From Bacteroidota bacterium (GTDB taxonomy: Bacteria; Bacteroidota; Bacteroidia; JABEUT01), in assembly GCA_013288345.1 (NCBI GenBank), contig JABDCA010000013.1, forward strand, positions 1 through 64,000: a stretch of 64,000 bases of DNA. The letters run 5' to 3'. Numbering within the stretch: the first letter of the stretch is position 1; the number at the start of each line of letters is the position of its first letter. Under the pieces are notes generated by a model that worked only from the letters and a program-made list of their open reading frames with translations, was not told the DNA's origin and ran no database searches. Below, piece by piece: positions 1 to 9,551 of the stretch. Both the position numbers and the translations under genes were made by a program.

Positions 1-789
1 TGTAAACTCAATAGGCGATAACCAGTTGGTTAAGAAATCGGCAGTGATACTTACAATAACATCAGCTTTATCAAATGAATAAGCCGGAATCATTGCTTTA
101 CCAAAAGAAGCTTCGTTTGCTTTCCTCATTCCAGAGAAAGAAACAGCATCCCATGTAATATGTTTTGCAGTTGAATATTTTTCAGTAAAATCAGCTATTA
201 TTTTTTTGGTAGAAGGGCTTATAATGGTAGATGTAAGTATCCTTATGTTTCCACCTTTTGCAGCAACATCAGTTAACTTAGCTGTAATTTCTTTATCTAC
301 ATTTTCCCAGGTTGCTTTTTTACTTCCGATCTGAGGATTTTTTAACCTTTCGGAATTATATAATGATAAAACAGAAGCTTGTACCCTTGCATTAGCAGCG
401 CCCATGGTAACAGGCGATTTTGGGTTACCTTCTATTTTAATTGGCCTGCCATCGCGGGTTTTAACCAACACGCTGCAATAATCTTGTCCATCGAAATAAG
501 TAGAAGCATACCAGTTGTCAATACCCGGAGTTACTTCTTCAGGCTTAATAACATAAGGAATAGTTTTTACTACCGGTGCCTCGCAAGCTGCCAATGAAGC
601 AGCAGCAACGCTAAAGCCAAGGTATTTCAAAAAATCCCTGCGCGAAGTAGAAGAAGTATTCAGGCCTTGTTTGCCTAAAAATTCATCAATAGGAACTTCC
701 TCTGCAAATTCTTTGTTCTTAGCTTTTACAAAACCCGGAGCCTCGGTTAATTCTTCGAGTCCTTTCCAGTATTTTTTTTCGTTTGCCAT
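1..789 (-). CDS. actB: Alternative complex III molybdopterin-oxidoreductase/Fe-S subunit ActB-like, N-terminal part (C-terminus off window)
   Basis: Manual reverse translation from ATG at 789: MANEKKYWKGLEELTEAPGFVKAKNKEFAEEVPIDEFLGKQGLNTSSTSRRDFLKYLGFSVAAASLAACEAPVVKTIPYVIKPEEVTPGIDNWYAST...; TAT-like RRDFLKYLGF signal; directly downstream of a multiheme ActA-like gene. Open at the window edge, so absent from the ORF track. Confidence 0.85.
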   Translation of the reverse strand, partial: MANEKKYWKGLEELTEAPGFVKAKNKEFAEEVPIDEFLGKQGLNTSSTSRRDFLKYLGFSVAAASLAACEAPVVKTIPYVIKPEEVTPGIDNWYASTYFDGQDYCSVLVKTRDGRPIKIEGNPKSPVTMGAANARVQASVLSLYNSERLKNPQIGSKKATWENVDKEITAKLTDVAAKGGNIRILTSTIISPSTKKIIADFTEKYSTAKHITWDAVSFSGMRKANEASFGKAMIPAYSFDKADVIVSITADFLTNWLSPIEFT

Positions 790-790
790 A

Positions 791-831
791 ATATGAGCTG
801 TTGGCTATTAGCTATTAGCTTTTAGCTGGTT
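791..831. repeat. Tandem 7-nt word array (AGCTATT-like) between actA and actB
   Basis: agctgtt|ggctatt|agctatt|agctttt|agctggt read directly. Confidence 0.75.
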
Positions 832-839
832 ATTATTTA

Positions 840-2108
840 TTAATAATGACATTTTCCGCATTCCAGTCCACCCATGTCGGCTTCGGTAACTTTCTTGTCT
901 TCGCCAAAGTTCTTTTTAATTGCCTGGTGAAGCTTGGTGTAGTAGCCATTGCCTTCCATTTGTACAGGGGTTTCGCGGTGACAGTTGATACACCATCCCA
1001 TGGTAAGCGGAGCAAACTGCTTGTCGGTAGTAAATGTTTTTACATCGCCGTGGCATTTTTCGCATTCTACTTTACCTACCACTACGTGTTGTGAGTGGTT
1101 AAAGTAAGCGAAGTCAGGAAGCGCATGAACGCGGTTCCACTGCACAGGGTGCGGAGGATTGGTATAATCTGCCTTAGCAGGATCCCATCCAACTGCATAA
1201 TATATTTTAGCAATTTCCTTTTGGTAATCAGGGTTTGAACCTTGTATACCTTTATGGCAGTTCATACACACATTAAGTGTAGGAATACCCGCTACTTTTC
1301 CTTTTTCAGCGCCCGAGTGGCAATACAAACAAGCAATAGCATTATCGCCTGCGTGTACTTTGTGCATAAAGTTAATAGGCTGCGAAGGCTGGTAACCCGG
1401 AGTTACGTCGATGCCCCATAAATATTCCCACCCGTAAACGGTAGAAACAGCGAAGAAGAAAATGCAGATAACTGCAAATTTTGTTTTGTGGTGATATATC
1501 CAATGCTTAATGTCTCCCCAAACGCCTCTTTCTTCAGTAGGTTTTTCTCCATCTTTTTGGTCAACTACTGTTTGTAATGATTTGCGAACGGTACGAAGTA
1601 CAGTTACAATAACTGCAAGGATACCTATTATAATAAGTATGCCCCAACCACCTCCGCCTTTCTTTTCGCCTGTACTTGTACCACCACCAGTTGCAACGGT
1701 TGTAGTATCAGGGCCAGGTGCTTTTGGCGGAGCAGCTATGTAAGCAATAACATCATCTATTTGAGCATCGGTCAATGTACCATCAAAAATGGTCATTGCA
1801 GTGCTGTTATTATCAGCGTAAACTTTGTTGGCGTATGCATCGCCCGATTTCCTGAGAGCGGCGTTGTTCTTTATCCATTTGTGCATCCACTCAGCAAAAG
1901 GCTGAGGTACCCTTTTGGTAACTCCATCCAAGCCGGGGCCCGTAATTTTGTTTGTCCCCAAACTGTGGCAAAGCGCACAATTGGCTTTAAAGACTTTCTC
2001 CCCATTCGCGAGGTCTGCAGCATGTAATAAATTAGGAGAAGCGAGCGTAAGAACAAACGCGAGGAAAGCTACTAACGACTTCTGTAGCTTTTTACAAGGC
2101 ATATTCAT
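840..2108 (-). CDS. actA: Multiheme cytochrome c, alternative complex III ActA-like with N-terminal monoheme cytochrome c domain
   Basis: Six CxxCH motifs (CALCH, CLYCH, CMNCH, CEKCH, CINCH, CGKCH). N-terminal cytochrome c class I domain, internal TM helices, C-terminal multiheme domain. ORF extends to 2171 but MNMPCKKLQKSLVAFLAF at 2108 is a more plausible start. Confidence 0.85.
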   Translation of the reverse strand: MNMPCKKLQKSLVAFLAFVLTLASPNLLHAADLANGEKVFKANCALCHSLGTNKITGPGLDGVTKRVPQPFAEWMHKWIKNNAALRKSGDAYANKVYADNNSTAMTIFDGTLTDAQIDDVIAYIAAPPKAPGPDTTTVATGGGTSTGEKKGGGGWGILIIIGILAVIVTVLRTVRKSLQTVVDQKDGEKPTEERGVWGDIKHWIYHHKTKFAVICIFFFAVSTVYGWEYLWGIDVTPGYQPSQPINFMHKVHAGDNAIACLYCHSGAEKGKVAGIPTLNVCMNCHKGIQGSNPDYQKEIAKIYYAVGWDPAKADYTNPPHPVQWNRVHALPDFAYFNHSQHVVVGKVECEKCHGDVKTFTTDKQFAPLTMGWCINCHRETPVQMEGNGYYTKLHQAIKKNFGEDKKVTEADMGGLECGKCHY

Positions 2109-2222
2109 ATATAGGAGTAATTTTTTTCTAATCGCCGCCAAAGGTAAAAGAAAATTACAATTCCGTGACAAAAATTTTAACAGTTTTTTAACGTATTTTT
2201 CACCTCGTTCGTCGCTCCCCTT

Positions 2223-2843
2223 TTAAGCCATAGGAATGGCCTTCAACTCATATCCTTCACTTGCTAGAAATTCAAGCGATTTAGGGAGTAAATGGGGTAT
2301 CTTATCTTTGGCCTTTATACTATCATGAAAAACGATAATTGAACCCGGCCGGGTGTATCGTTTTACTAAATCGAAGCAGTTTTCGGCACTTAACTCCTTA
2401 TCATAGTCCATACTCAGCACATCCCAAAAAATCATTTTGTATTCTTTCTTAAGCCGCCTGAATTGTTTCAACATTATCCTGCCGTATGGTGGCCTGAATA
2501 AATTGGACTTAACTACCCCCGCACATTTATTTACATTATCGGTATATTCCTTCACCGAACTCCTCCAACCATCAATATGGTTAAAGGTATGATTGCCGAA
2601 GGAATGGCCTTCGCTTATTATACGCTGAAATACATCGGGGTGCTTTTGCACATTATCGCCTACACAAAAAAAAGTGGCTTTGGCCTTGTATTCTTTTAAA
2701 ATGTCAAGCACTAAAGGAGTCGCCTCGGGTATCGGGCCATCATCGAAGGTGAGGTAAACTATTTTTTTGTCTTTGTCAGGAATCCTGAAAACGCCCCCGG
2801 GATATAATACTTCTGCTATGCGTGGGATTCTTGCTTTAGACAT
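2223..2843 (-). CDS. Polysaccharide deacetylase family protein (NodB homology domain)
   Basis: VYLTFDDGPIPEATPLVLDIL, ATFFCVGDN, GHSFGNHTFNH, FRPPYGR motifs. Confidence 0.92.
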   Translation of the reverse strand: MSKARIPRIAEVLYPGGVFRIPDKDKKIVYLTFDDGPIPEATPLVLDILKEYKAKATFFCVGDNVQKHPDVFQRIISEGHSFGNHTFNHIDGWRSSVKEYTDNVNKCAGVVKSNLFRPPYGRIMLKQFRRLKKEYKMIFWDVLSMDYDKELSAENCFDLVKRYTRPGSIIVFHDSIKAKDKIPHLLPKSLEFLASEGYELKAIPMA

Positions 2844-2856
2844 CAGTTCTCATTTT

Positions 2857-2892
2857 ACCACTTAGACACTAAGAACATTTAGTTTCACTAAG
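2857..2892. repeat. Left 36-nt inverted repeat flanking the GxxExxY gene
   Basis: accacttagacactaagaacatttagtttcactaag; 26/36 identical to the reverse complement of 3311-3346. Confidence 0.8.
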
Positions 2893-2896
2893 ATAA

Positions 2897-3307
2897 TTAT
2901 TGTTTAGCAAGTTTAGAAAATTCTGCTGTTACCAGCGGCACCAATTGTTCAGTTATATTCTCACAATGAAAATTTATAAGAAGCCCCTTGGGCTTTCCAC
3001 TAAGCTTTAAATAGGATAATAATTGAGCCTCATAAAGTGGAATCATAATTTCAACAGCTTTTAGCTCTACTATTATCAGATCATTCACCAACAAATCCAA
3101 CTTTAACATTCCACCTAAGTCTTTATTCTTGTATTGAACTGGAACATATACTTGAGATTGAACTGAAAACCCGTTATTCTTTATTTCATCTATGAGGCAT
3201 GCCTCATAGACTGATTCCAATAAACCCGGGCCAAGATGTTTGTGCACTTCAATAGCCGAACCAACTATTTTGTAAGCAATATCGTTAATATATTTCTGCG
3301 TAACCAT
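2897..3307 (-). CDS. GxxExxY protein (PD-(D/E)XK nuclease-like family of unknown function)
   Basis: IVGSAIEVHKHLGPGLLESVYEACLIDEI...LKLDLLVNDLIIVELKAVE: GxxExxY signature and nuclease-like D...ELK. Confidence 0.92.
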   Translation of the reverse strand: MVTQKYINDIAYKIVGSAIEVHKHLGPGLLESVYEACLIDEIKNNGFSVQSQVYVPVQYKNKDLGGMLKLDLLVNDLIIVELKAVEIMIPLYEAQLLSYLKLSGKPKGLLINFHCENITEQLVPLVTAEFSKLAKQ

Positions 3308-3310
3308 TGG

Positions 3311-3346
3311 CTTAGTGTTTCTTAGTGGACTCAGTGCCTTAGTGGT
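3311..3346. repeat. Right 36-nt inverted repeat flanking the GxxExxY gene
   Basis: cttagtgtttcttagtggactcagtgccttagtggt; see 2857-2892. Confidence 0.8.
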
Positions 3347-3358
3347 TATTCTAGCATT

Positions 3359-4735
3359 TTATATCCACTGTAGTATCAGATCGGGGAAGAGTCCGAGTAA
3401 AATGGTAAGCAGTGTAGTGATGAATAAAACAGTACGGTGCAGTCCCCCAACAGTAATAGGTATGCTCGATTGTTCCGGCTTAAAGTAAACTGCAATAATT
3501 ACTCTGAAATAATAAAACACTCCGATTAGTGCAGCTATAACAGCAAGCAATACCAGGCCGGTGTTATGTGTGGCAATAGCATTCTGGAAGATGTAATATT
3601 TACCAAAGAAACCGGCTGTAGGCGGAATACCTGCTAGCGACAGCATAGCCACCACCATTACAAAACTTAAAAACGGATTTGTTTTGGCAAGGCCCTCAAA
3701 TGCGCCAAAGTCTTCTCTGCCTGAATTACGCGCCACCATATAAAGCACCGTAAATGCAGTAATAGTAGATATAGAATAGGTAAGTGTATAATAAAGTATA
3801 GCGCGGCCCGAAGCATCACCATTCATAGATACGATGGCAATAGCAAGGTAGCCGGCATGTGCAATGCTTGAATAAGCAAGCATACGCTTTACACTGTTTT
3901 GGCGTACTGCAGTAATATTGGCAATAAAGAGTGTAAGTACTACTATCCACCACAATACATTTGCCCATTGCGAAATCATATCAGGGAAGCAGATATAGAA
4001 CAAGCGGAAGAAAGCGCCGAAGGCGGCAGTCTTTACCACTGTGGCCATATAGGCAGTTACAGGTGTTGGTGCTCCGTCGTATACATCGGGTGCCCAAAAA
4101 TGGAAAGGAACCAAAGATGCTTTAAAGCAAAGCCCAACCAGTAATAATAATATGCCTATCAGCACCATACCCGGTTGTTGGTGTGTAGCTATGCTTTGCT
4201 GTATGGTATGTAAATCGAACGAACCCGATACACCATAAATGAGTGTGATACCAAAAAGTAAAAAGCCGGTTGCAAAGGACCCCATCAGGAAATATTTGAA
4301 GCCCGCTTCGTTAGAAAGTATGTTGCCCTTATCGCTTGCTGCAAGTACATAGGCCGAGAGTGATAATATTTCAATACCCAGGAAAAGCATGGTAAGGTTA
4401 TTATACGAAACCATAGATACCGCACCTACCAATGAAAATATTACCAATGCAAAATGATCGGTTGCACTGGTCTCTTGCAAAAAGTAATTACGCGCCATCA
4501 TAAACCATAAAAAGGCAATGATGATTATAGAACGCGAGAATGCAATAGCATAATGGTTAAAGTCCAACATACTGCTGAACCATGGCTGCGGATTTGAATT
4601 ATAATCGGCTGAAGTAAAATAGAAAGCCGCGGCAAGGCCCACAAGGATAACAGGGAACAAGCCTTTACGGAAACGTAATATCTGCGCGAAGAGCGTCAGT
4701 ATACCAAGACCAGAAAGTATTATCAGAGTTATCAT
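3359..4735 (-). CDS. nuoN: NADH-quinone oxidoreductase subunit N
   Basis: Proton-conducting antiporter-like membrane protein (FKASLVPFHFWAPDVYDGAPTPVTAYMATVVKTAAF), last gene of the nuo run. Confidence 0.95.
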   Translation of the reverse strand: MITLIILSGLGILTLFAQILRFRKGLFPVILVGLAAAFYFTSADYNSNPQPWFSSMLDFNHYAIAFSRSIIIIAFLWFMMARNYFLQETSATDHFALVIFSLVGAVSMVSYNNLTMLFLGIEILSLSAYVLAASDKGNILSNEAGFKYFLMGSFATGFLLFGITLIYGVSGSFDLHTIQQSIATHQQPGMVLIGILLLLVGLCFKASLVPFHFWAPDVYDGAPTPVTAYMATVVKTAAFGAFFRLFYICFPDMISQWANVLWWIVVLTLFIANITAVRQNSVKRMLAYSSIAHAGYLAIAIVSMNGDASGRAILYYTLTYSISTITAFTVLYMVARNSGREDFGAFEGLAKTNPFLSFVMVVAMLSLAGIPPTAGFFGKYYIFQNAIATHNTGLVLLAVIAALIGVFYYFRVIIAVYFKPEQSSIPITVGGLHRTVLFITTLLTILLGLFPDLILQWI

Positions 4736-4752
4736 AGTTTCAGTTCGTTCCT

Positions 4753-6195
4753 TTAATTACCACTTAACAATTTCGTTACGGCAGGTTCACTCACCTTCAA
4801 AAATATATTTGGCCAAATACCAATTACAATCACCATTATAAGTAACGGAATAAGTACTGCTTTTTCGTTCGGGGTAAGGTCAAGGAATTTTTCGGTTTCT
4901 ACCGAAGTTTCTCCTAATGTGGTACGCTGGTAAGTACGGAACATATATACAGCGCCTAATATTATAGTAAAGCCACCTACCACTGCCATAACCGGTTTGT
5001 AAATATAAATTCCGTTGATGAGTAAAAACTCACCTACAAAACCATCGGTCAGCGGCAATGCTACTGCACCTAATGTAAGGATAAGAAATGCGGTTGCAAA
5101 GAAAGGAGCTTGTTGGCGTATGCCACCCATTGAACCAATTTTGCGGGTATTGGTGCGGCGCTGAAGAATATCTACAATAAAGAATAAGCCCACCACATTT
5201 ATACCGTGGCTGAGCATTTGTATAATACCACCCTGTACACCAATTGCATTACCTGCAAATACACCGGCAGCTATTAGGCCAACGTGTGCGATAGATGAAT
5301 ACGCAATAAGTCGTTTTATATCGCTGCGGGTAATCGCTATAATAGAAGCATAAATTACACCAATGATTGCTAGCCACATAGCATAGTCGCCATACTGGCT
5401 TAAAGCCAAAGGTAGGGTTGGAAGTATCCAGCGGATCACTCCGTAAATACCCATTTTTAACATAATACCCGAAAGCAACATAGTGCCCTGTGTAGGCGCT
5501 TCAGTGTATGTATCGGGCTGCCAGGTATGTAAAGGGAATACTGGCATTTTAATACCAAATGCCAAAAAGAAGAACAGGAATAATATGCCTTGTGTAGGTG
5601 CATCGAGTGAACGGCCTGCTCTGTACAACTCACCAATTTCGAATGTATGTGATGCTGTGTGCAGGTATAAATACACCAATGCAACCAACATGAACAAACT
5701 ACCCGCAAGCGTATAGATGAAAAACTTAAGCGTTACCCTTACTCTATGTTCACCGCCCCAAAGCAGGCAGATAAAATAAATTGGAATAAGAGCCAACTCC
5801 CAGAAAATGTAAAAGAGAAAACCATCAAGGGAAACGAAAACACCGATGAGAGCCATTTCCATAAACAGGATGAGCGAATAGAAAACAGGTGTGCGTGTTT
5901 CGCTTTGCACTACCGAAAGAATAATAAGCGGAACTAAAAAGGTTGTAAGTAACACCATCAGCATAGATATACCATCCATACCAATTTTAAAATTAATGCC
6001 CAGTGAAGCTATCCATGGAATATTGGTTACATATTGGTAATCGCCCGAGGTTGGGAACTGCAGGAAAGTAACGAGGCAAAGCACAAATGTTATTAATGAT
6101 GCTGTAATAGCAAATCGTTTGCCATACTTGCGCGGAACGAACAACTGCGCAATGGCTGCAATTAAAGGAATGAGTATGAGTATTGCAGTCTGCAT
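4753..6195 (-). CDS. nuoM: NADH-quinone oxidoreductase subunit M
   Basis: FGIKMPVFPLHTWQPDTYTEAPTQGTMLLSGIMLKMGIYG; order L-M-N. Confidence 0.96.
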   Translation of the reverse strand: MQTAILILIPLIAAIAQLFVPRKYGKRFAITASLITFVLCLVTFLQFPTSGDYQYVTNIPWIASLGINFKIGMDGISMLMVLLTTFLVPLIILSVVQSETRTPVFYSLILFMEMALIGVFVSLDGFLFYIFWELALIPIYFICLLWGGEHRVRVTLKFFIYTLAGSLFMLVALVYLYLHTASHTFEIGELYRAGRSLDAPTQGILFLFFFLAFGIKMPVFPLHTWQPDTYTEAPTQGTMLLSGIMLKMGIYGVIRWILPTLPLALSQYGDYAMWLAIIGVIYASIIAITRSDIKRLIAYSSIAHVGLIAAGVFAGNAIGVQGGIIQMLSHGINVVGLFFIVDILQRRTNTRKIGSMGGIRQQAPFFATAFLILTLGAVALPLTDGFVGEFLLINGIYIYKPVMAVVGGFTIILGAVYMFRTYQRTTLGETSVETEKFLDLTPNEKAVLIPLLIMVIVIGIWPNIFLKVSEPAVTKLLSGN

Positions 6196-6198
6196 AAA

Positions 6199-8109
6199 TT
6201 ACATCATCTTAAAAAATATCATTAGCACTACTCCCACTACCATTACAAAAATGTAAAAGTCAACATTACCGGTTTGCAACTGACGCAATAAGCCGCCGGC
6301 CCAGTTCACAAAAGTGCCTGTCTTGTTTACAATACTATCTATAAACCTGCTTTCAACAATGCTTTCCAAAAAGCCGGAAATTCTATCTAATGGCTTGGTG
6401 ATGACTGCACTATAAATTTCATCTACATAATATTTGTGGTAAAGTAAATTTTGCACTGCAGGTAATTTTTGACTTTCAGGTACAGGAACTTCTTTGTTCT
6501 TGCTGTATTTCATATAGGCCCAGCTAATAAATAGAACAGCTGCAATTACGGCAACTATCATCAATGAAATTTCGGAAACTGAAGAAGAGCCTGTTTCGGC
6601 AGAAAACATTTTTATAGGTGAAGCAGAGAATACCGGTTCTAAAAATTCATCGATTCGGTTTGAACCACCCAGGAATGTAGGTATGCCTACAAAGCCACCA
6701 ATAGCAGAAAGCACTGCCAATACCATAAGTGGAACGGTCATGATTTTCGGAGATTCGTGTGCATGTACTTTATCGCCCCCACGGAAGCTACCCATAAATA
6801 CAAGGAAGTAAAGGCGGAACATATAGAAGGCAGTCATCATGGCGCCAACTAAACCTAAGAACCAGAATAATTTATTGGAAGCATACGCATGTGCCAGAAT
6901 ATCATCTTTCGAGAAGAAGCCCGAGAACGGAGGTATACCTGCAATAGCAAGTGTTCCTATTAAAAAGGTTATCCAAGTAATAGGCATTTTAGATTTCAGT
7001 CCACCCATTTTACGAATGTCCTGTTCGCCACCCAAACCATGTATTACACTACCAGCACCCAGGAACAACAGCGCTTTGAAGAAAGCGTGTGTCATTACGT
7101 GAAACACCGAAGATGAGAATGCACCTACACCAAGGGCAAGGAACATATAACCCAATTGGCTAACCGTAGAATAGGCCAGCACTTTTTTAATATCGTTTTG
7201 TGTGAGCGCAATAGTTGCAGCAAATACAAGTGTAATGGCTCCTGTTAATCCTACCACAAACATACTTGTTGGGGCAAGTGCATACAACACACCCGAACGC
7301 GCCACCATATAAATACCCGCGGTAACCATAGTTGCAGCATGTATAAGTGCCGATACAGGAGTCGGACCCGCCATTGCATCGGGCAGCCAGGTGTATAATG
7401 GTATTTGTGCGCTCTTACCCATTGCACCTACAAATAATAATAAGGTAATGGTTGTTATTACTGCATCGCCGGAGAAGAATCCGTTTGCATGCGAGAAGAC
7501 AGTTTTGTAATCGGTGCTGCCAAAGGTTTTAAATATCAGCAACATGCCGATTAAGAAACCAAGGTCACCAATACGGTTCATGATGAATGCTTTTTTAGCA
7601 GCATCGTTGTACGATTTATTTTTGAACCAGAAACCAATGAGCAAATAAGAACAAAGCCCTACACCTTCCCAACCTACAAACATGAGTAAGTAGCTGGAGC
7701 CCATAACGAGCATGAGCATAAAGAATATAAAGAGGTTGAGGTAAGCGAAGAAAATATTCTGGTTCTCATCGTCGTGCATGTAACCAACTGAGTAAACATG
7801 TATGAGGAAACCTACACCGGTAATTATGAGTAAGAATATAGACGAGAGCGGATCAATTAAAAAATTAAATGAAGCTTTAAAAGTTCCGGCAGTTATCCAA
7901 TCTGCAATATGCACTTCGGTAGCGCTTCCATCAGCAGGAAGGTTGAAGAATATGATAAGCGCAACAACAAAAGAAGCCAGCAAAGCGCCACAAGCAATTA
8001 AACCTGTAAGGCCTTTAGACAACCTTTTATTAAGCAAGGCAATAATTACAAACCCTATTAAAGGGAACAGTGGAATTAAGCCTGCCGTTTGTTGTATTAT
8101 ATCTTTCAT
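6199..8109 (-). CDS. nuoL: NADH-quinone oxidoreductase subunit L
   Basis: GWEGVGLCSYLLIGFWF, GKSAQIPLYTWLPDAMAGPTPVSALIHAATMVTAGIYM. Confidence 0.97.
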   Translation of the reverse strand: MKDIIQQTAGLIPLFPLIGFVIIALLNKRLSKGLTGLIACGALLASFVVALIIFFNLPADGSATEVHIADWITAGTFKASFNFLIDPLSSIFLLIITGVGFLIHVYSVGYMHDDENQNIFFAYLNLFIFFMLMLVMGSSYLLMFVGWEGVGLCSYLLIGFWFKNKSYNDAAKKAFIMNRIGDLGFLIGMLLIFKTFGSTDYKTVFSHANGFFSGDAVITTITLLLFVGAMGKSAQIPLYTWLPDAMAGPTPVSALIHAATMVTAGIYMVARSGVLYALAPTSMFVVGLTGAITLVFAATIALTQNDIKKVLAYSTVSQLGYMFLALGVGAFSSSVFHVMTHAFFKALLFLGAGSVIHGLGGEQDIRKMGGLKSKMPITWITFLIGTLAIAGIPPFSGFFSKDDILAHAYASNKLFWFLGLVGAMMTAFYMFRLYFLVFMGSFRGGDKVHAHESPKIMTVPLMVLAVLSAIGGFVGIPTFLGGSNRIDEFLEPVFSASPIKMFSAETGSSSVSEISLMIVAVIAAVLFISWAYMKYSKNKEVPVPESQKLPAVQNLLYHKYYVDEIYSAVITKPLDRISGFLESIVESRFIDSIVNKTGTFVNWAGGLLRQLQTGNVDFYIFVMVVGVVLMIFFKMM

Positions 8110-8430
8110 CTATCCTTTAAGCCTGTTTAACACATCAATATCTACCGACTTGGTGTTGCGGTACATTACTACCAATATGGCAAGCCCCACTGCAATTTCT
8201 GCAGCAGCTACCGCCATAGTAAAGAACACAAATACCTGCCCTGCTGCATCGCCATGGTAGGCCGAAAAAGCAACGAGCAATAAGTTGGTAGCATTCAGCA
8301 TCAACTCGATAGACATAAATATGATAATGGCATTACGCCTGAAAAGCACACCCATTACACCAATGCAAAACAAAGTTGTGCTTAGTATAATGAACCAATC
8401 TAAAGGGATGCCGTGTATATTCTGTTGCAT
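8110..8430 (-). CDS. nuoK: NADH-quinone oxidoreductase subunit K
   Basis: Short 3-TM protein with [15 protein letters not shown]; probable start [12 protein letters not shown] at 8430. Confidence 0.93.
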   Translation of the reverse strand: MQQNIHGIPLDWFIILSTTLFCIGVMGVLFRRNAIIIFMSIELMLNATNLLLVAFSAYHGDAAGQVFVFFTMAVAAAEIAVGLAILVVMYRNTKSVDIDVLNRLKG

Positions 8431-8434
8431 AAAA

Positions 8435-8944
8435 TTATTTGATATCCTTTTTACCAAGCATTACTGCGCCAACCATTGCTGCTAAAAAAAGTATCGACGA
8501 TACTTCAAATGGCAATAAAAACTGGTGGAATAATACTTCTGCAAGGTTTTCAATAAGTCCTTTGCCGCCCTGGTAAGGTGTGGCAATAGCATTGTCGGCT
8601 GCTTTTAATGAGCCCACAATAACAATAAGCAACAGGCCGCTGGTAATTACAGCAGCAAATTTCAAATAAGGATTTTTATGCGGTTCGGTTTCTTTGTTCA
8701 GGTTAAGTAACATAATAACAAACAGGAACAGCACCATAATGGCGCCTGCGTAAACAATAATATTTACAATGGCTATGAACTGGGCATTAAGTAAAATGTA
8801 TTCGCCGGTAATGGCAAAAAAGGCAAGTACTAAATAAAGTACACTGTGCACCGGGTTTTTGGTAAACACCACCATAAGGGCCGAAAGGACAGCAAAGAGG
8901 CCAAGCACAAGGAAGAGATACTTTTGTAAATGATCCTGGGTCAT
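8435..8944 (-). CDS. nuoJ: NADH-quinone oxidoreductase subunit J
   Basis: [53 protein letters not shown]. Confidence 0.94.
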   Translation of the reverse strand: MTQDHLQKYLFLVLGLFAVLSALMVVFTKNPVHSVLYLVLAFFAITGEYILLNAQFIAIVNIIVYAGAIMVLFLFVIMLLNLNKETEPHKNPYLKFAAVITSGLLLIVIVGSLKAADNAIATPYQGGKGLIENLAEVLFHQFLLPFEVSSILFLAAMVGAVMLGKKDIK

Positions 8945-9540
8945 GCCTTGAGCGATTTAGTGTACACCTGGTTGTGAGCATATTCCGGGTGCTTTTTAAA
9001 CTCTGCTACTTCTTTGGTCTGGCGCTTAGATACGTCTATGCGTTTATCCTTATCCATTGGCTCAACCAATTTATCTTTTCCGTGTACAAAACCTGCACGT
9101 GCATAATCGGTAAGTACCATTTCGTCGGTCAAAAATATAGCTTCCTTAGGGCAGGCTTCTTCGCAAAGGCCACAGAAGATGCAACGGAGCATATTTATTT
9201 CGTATATCTCTGCGTATTTTTCTTCGCGGTATAAAGCTTCTTCTCCTTTTTTGCGTTCTGCCGCAACCATGGTAATGGCTTCAGCAGGGCAGGCCACGGC
9301 ACAAAGTCCGCAGGCAGTGCAGCGTTCAGCTCCGTTCTCATCACGCTTTAATACATGGTGCCCACGGTAAATAGGTGCAAATTCGCGTTGCTGTTCAGGG
9401 TATTGTATAGTAACTTTCTTTTTAAAGAAGTGCCTTAGGGTTATGGCCATACCGCCCAAAATTGCAGGTATGTAGATGCGCTCCATGAACGTCATCTTTT
9501 TATTTACCGCAATTTTCGATCGTGTTGTAAGCGCTTGCAT
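8941..9540 (-). CDS. nuoI: NADH-quinone oxidoreductase subunit I (2x[4Fe-4S])
   Basis: CTACGLCAVACPAEAI and CIFCGLCEEACPKEAI ferredoxin motifs. ORF extends to 9576; start uncertain. Confidence 0.94.
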   Translation of the reverse strand: MQALTTRSKIAVNKKMTFMERIYIPAILGGMAITLRHFFKKKVTIQYPEQQREFAPIYRGHHVLKRDENGAERCTACGLCAVACPAEAITMVAAERKKGEEALYREEKYAEIYEINMLRCIFCGLCEEACPKEAIFLTDEMVLTDYARAGFVHGKDKLVEPMDKDKRIDVSKRQTKEVAEFKKHPEYAHNQVYTKSLKA

Positions 9541-9551
9541 CTCTCTTTTTA

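Noticed and set aside
379-597. 72-aa plus-strand ORF at window start
   Set aside because: Antisense to the partial ActB-like CDS that continues off the window.
2857-3346. CRISPR-like or short tandem array
   Set aside because: Repeat words are contiguous without unique spacers and flank an ORF as inverted arms, so they are not a CRISPR array.
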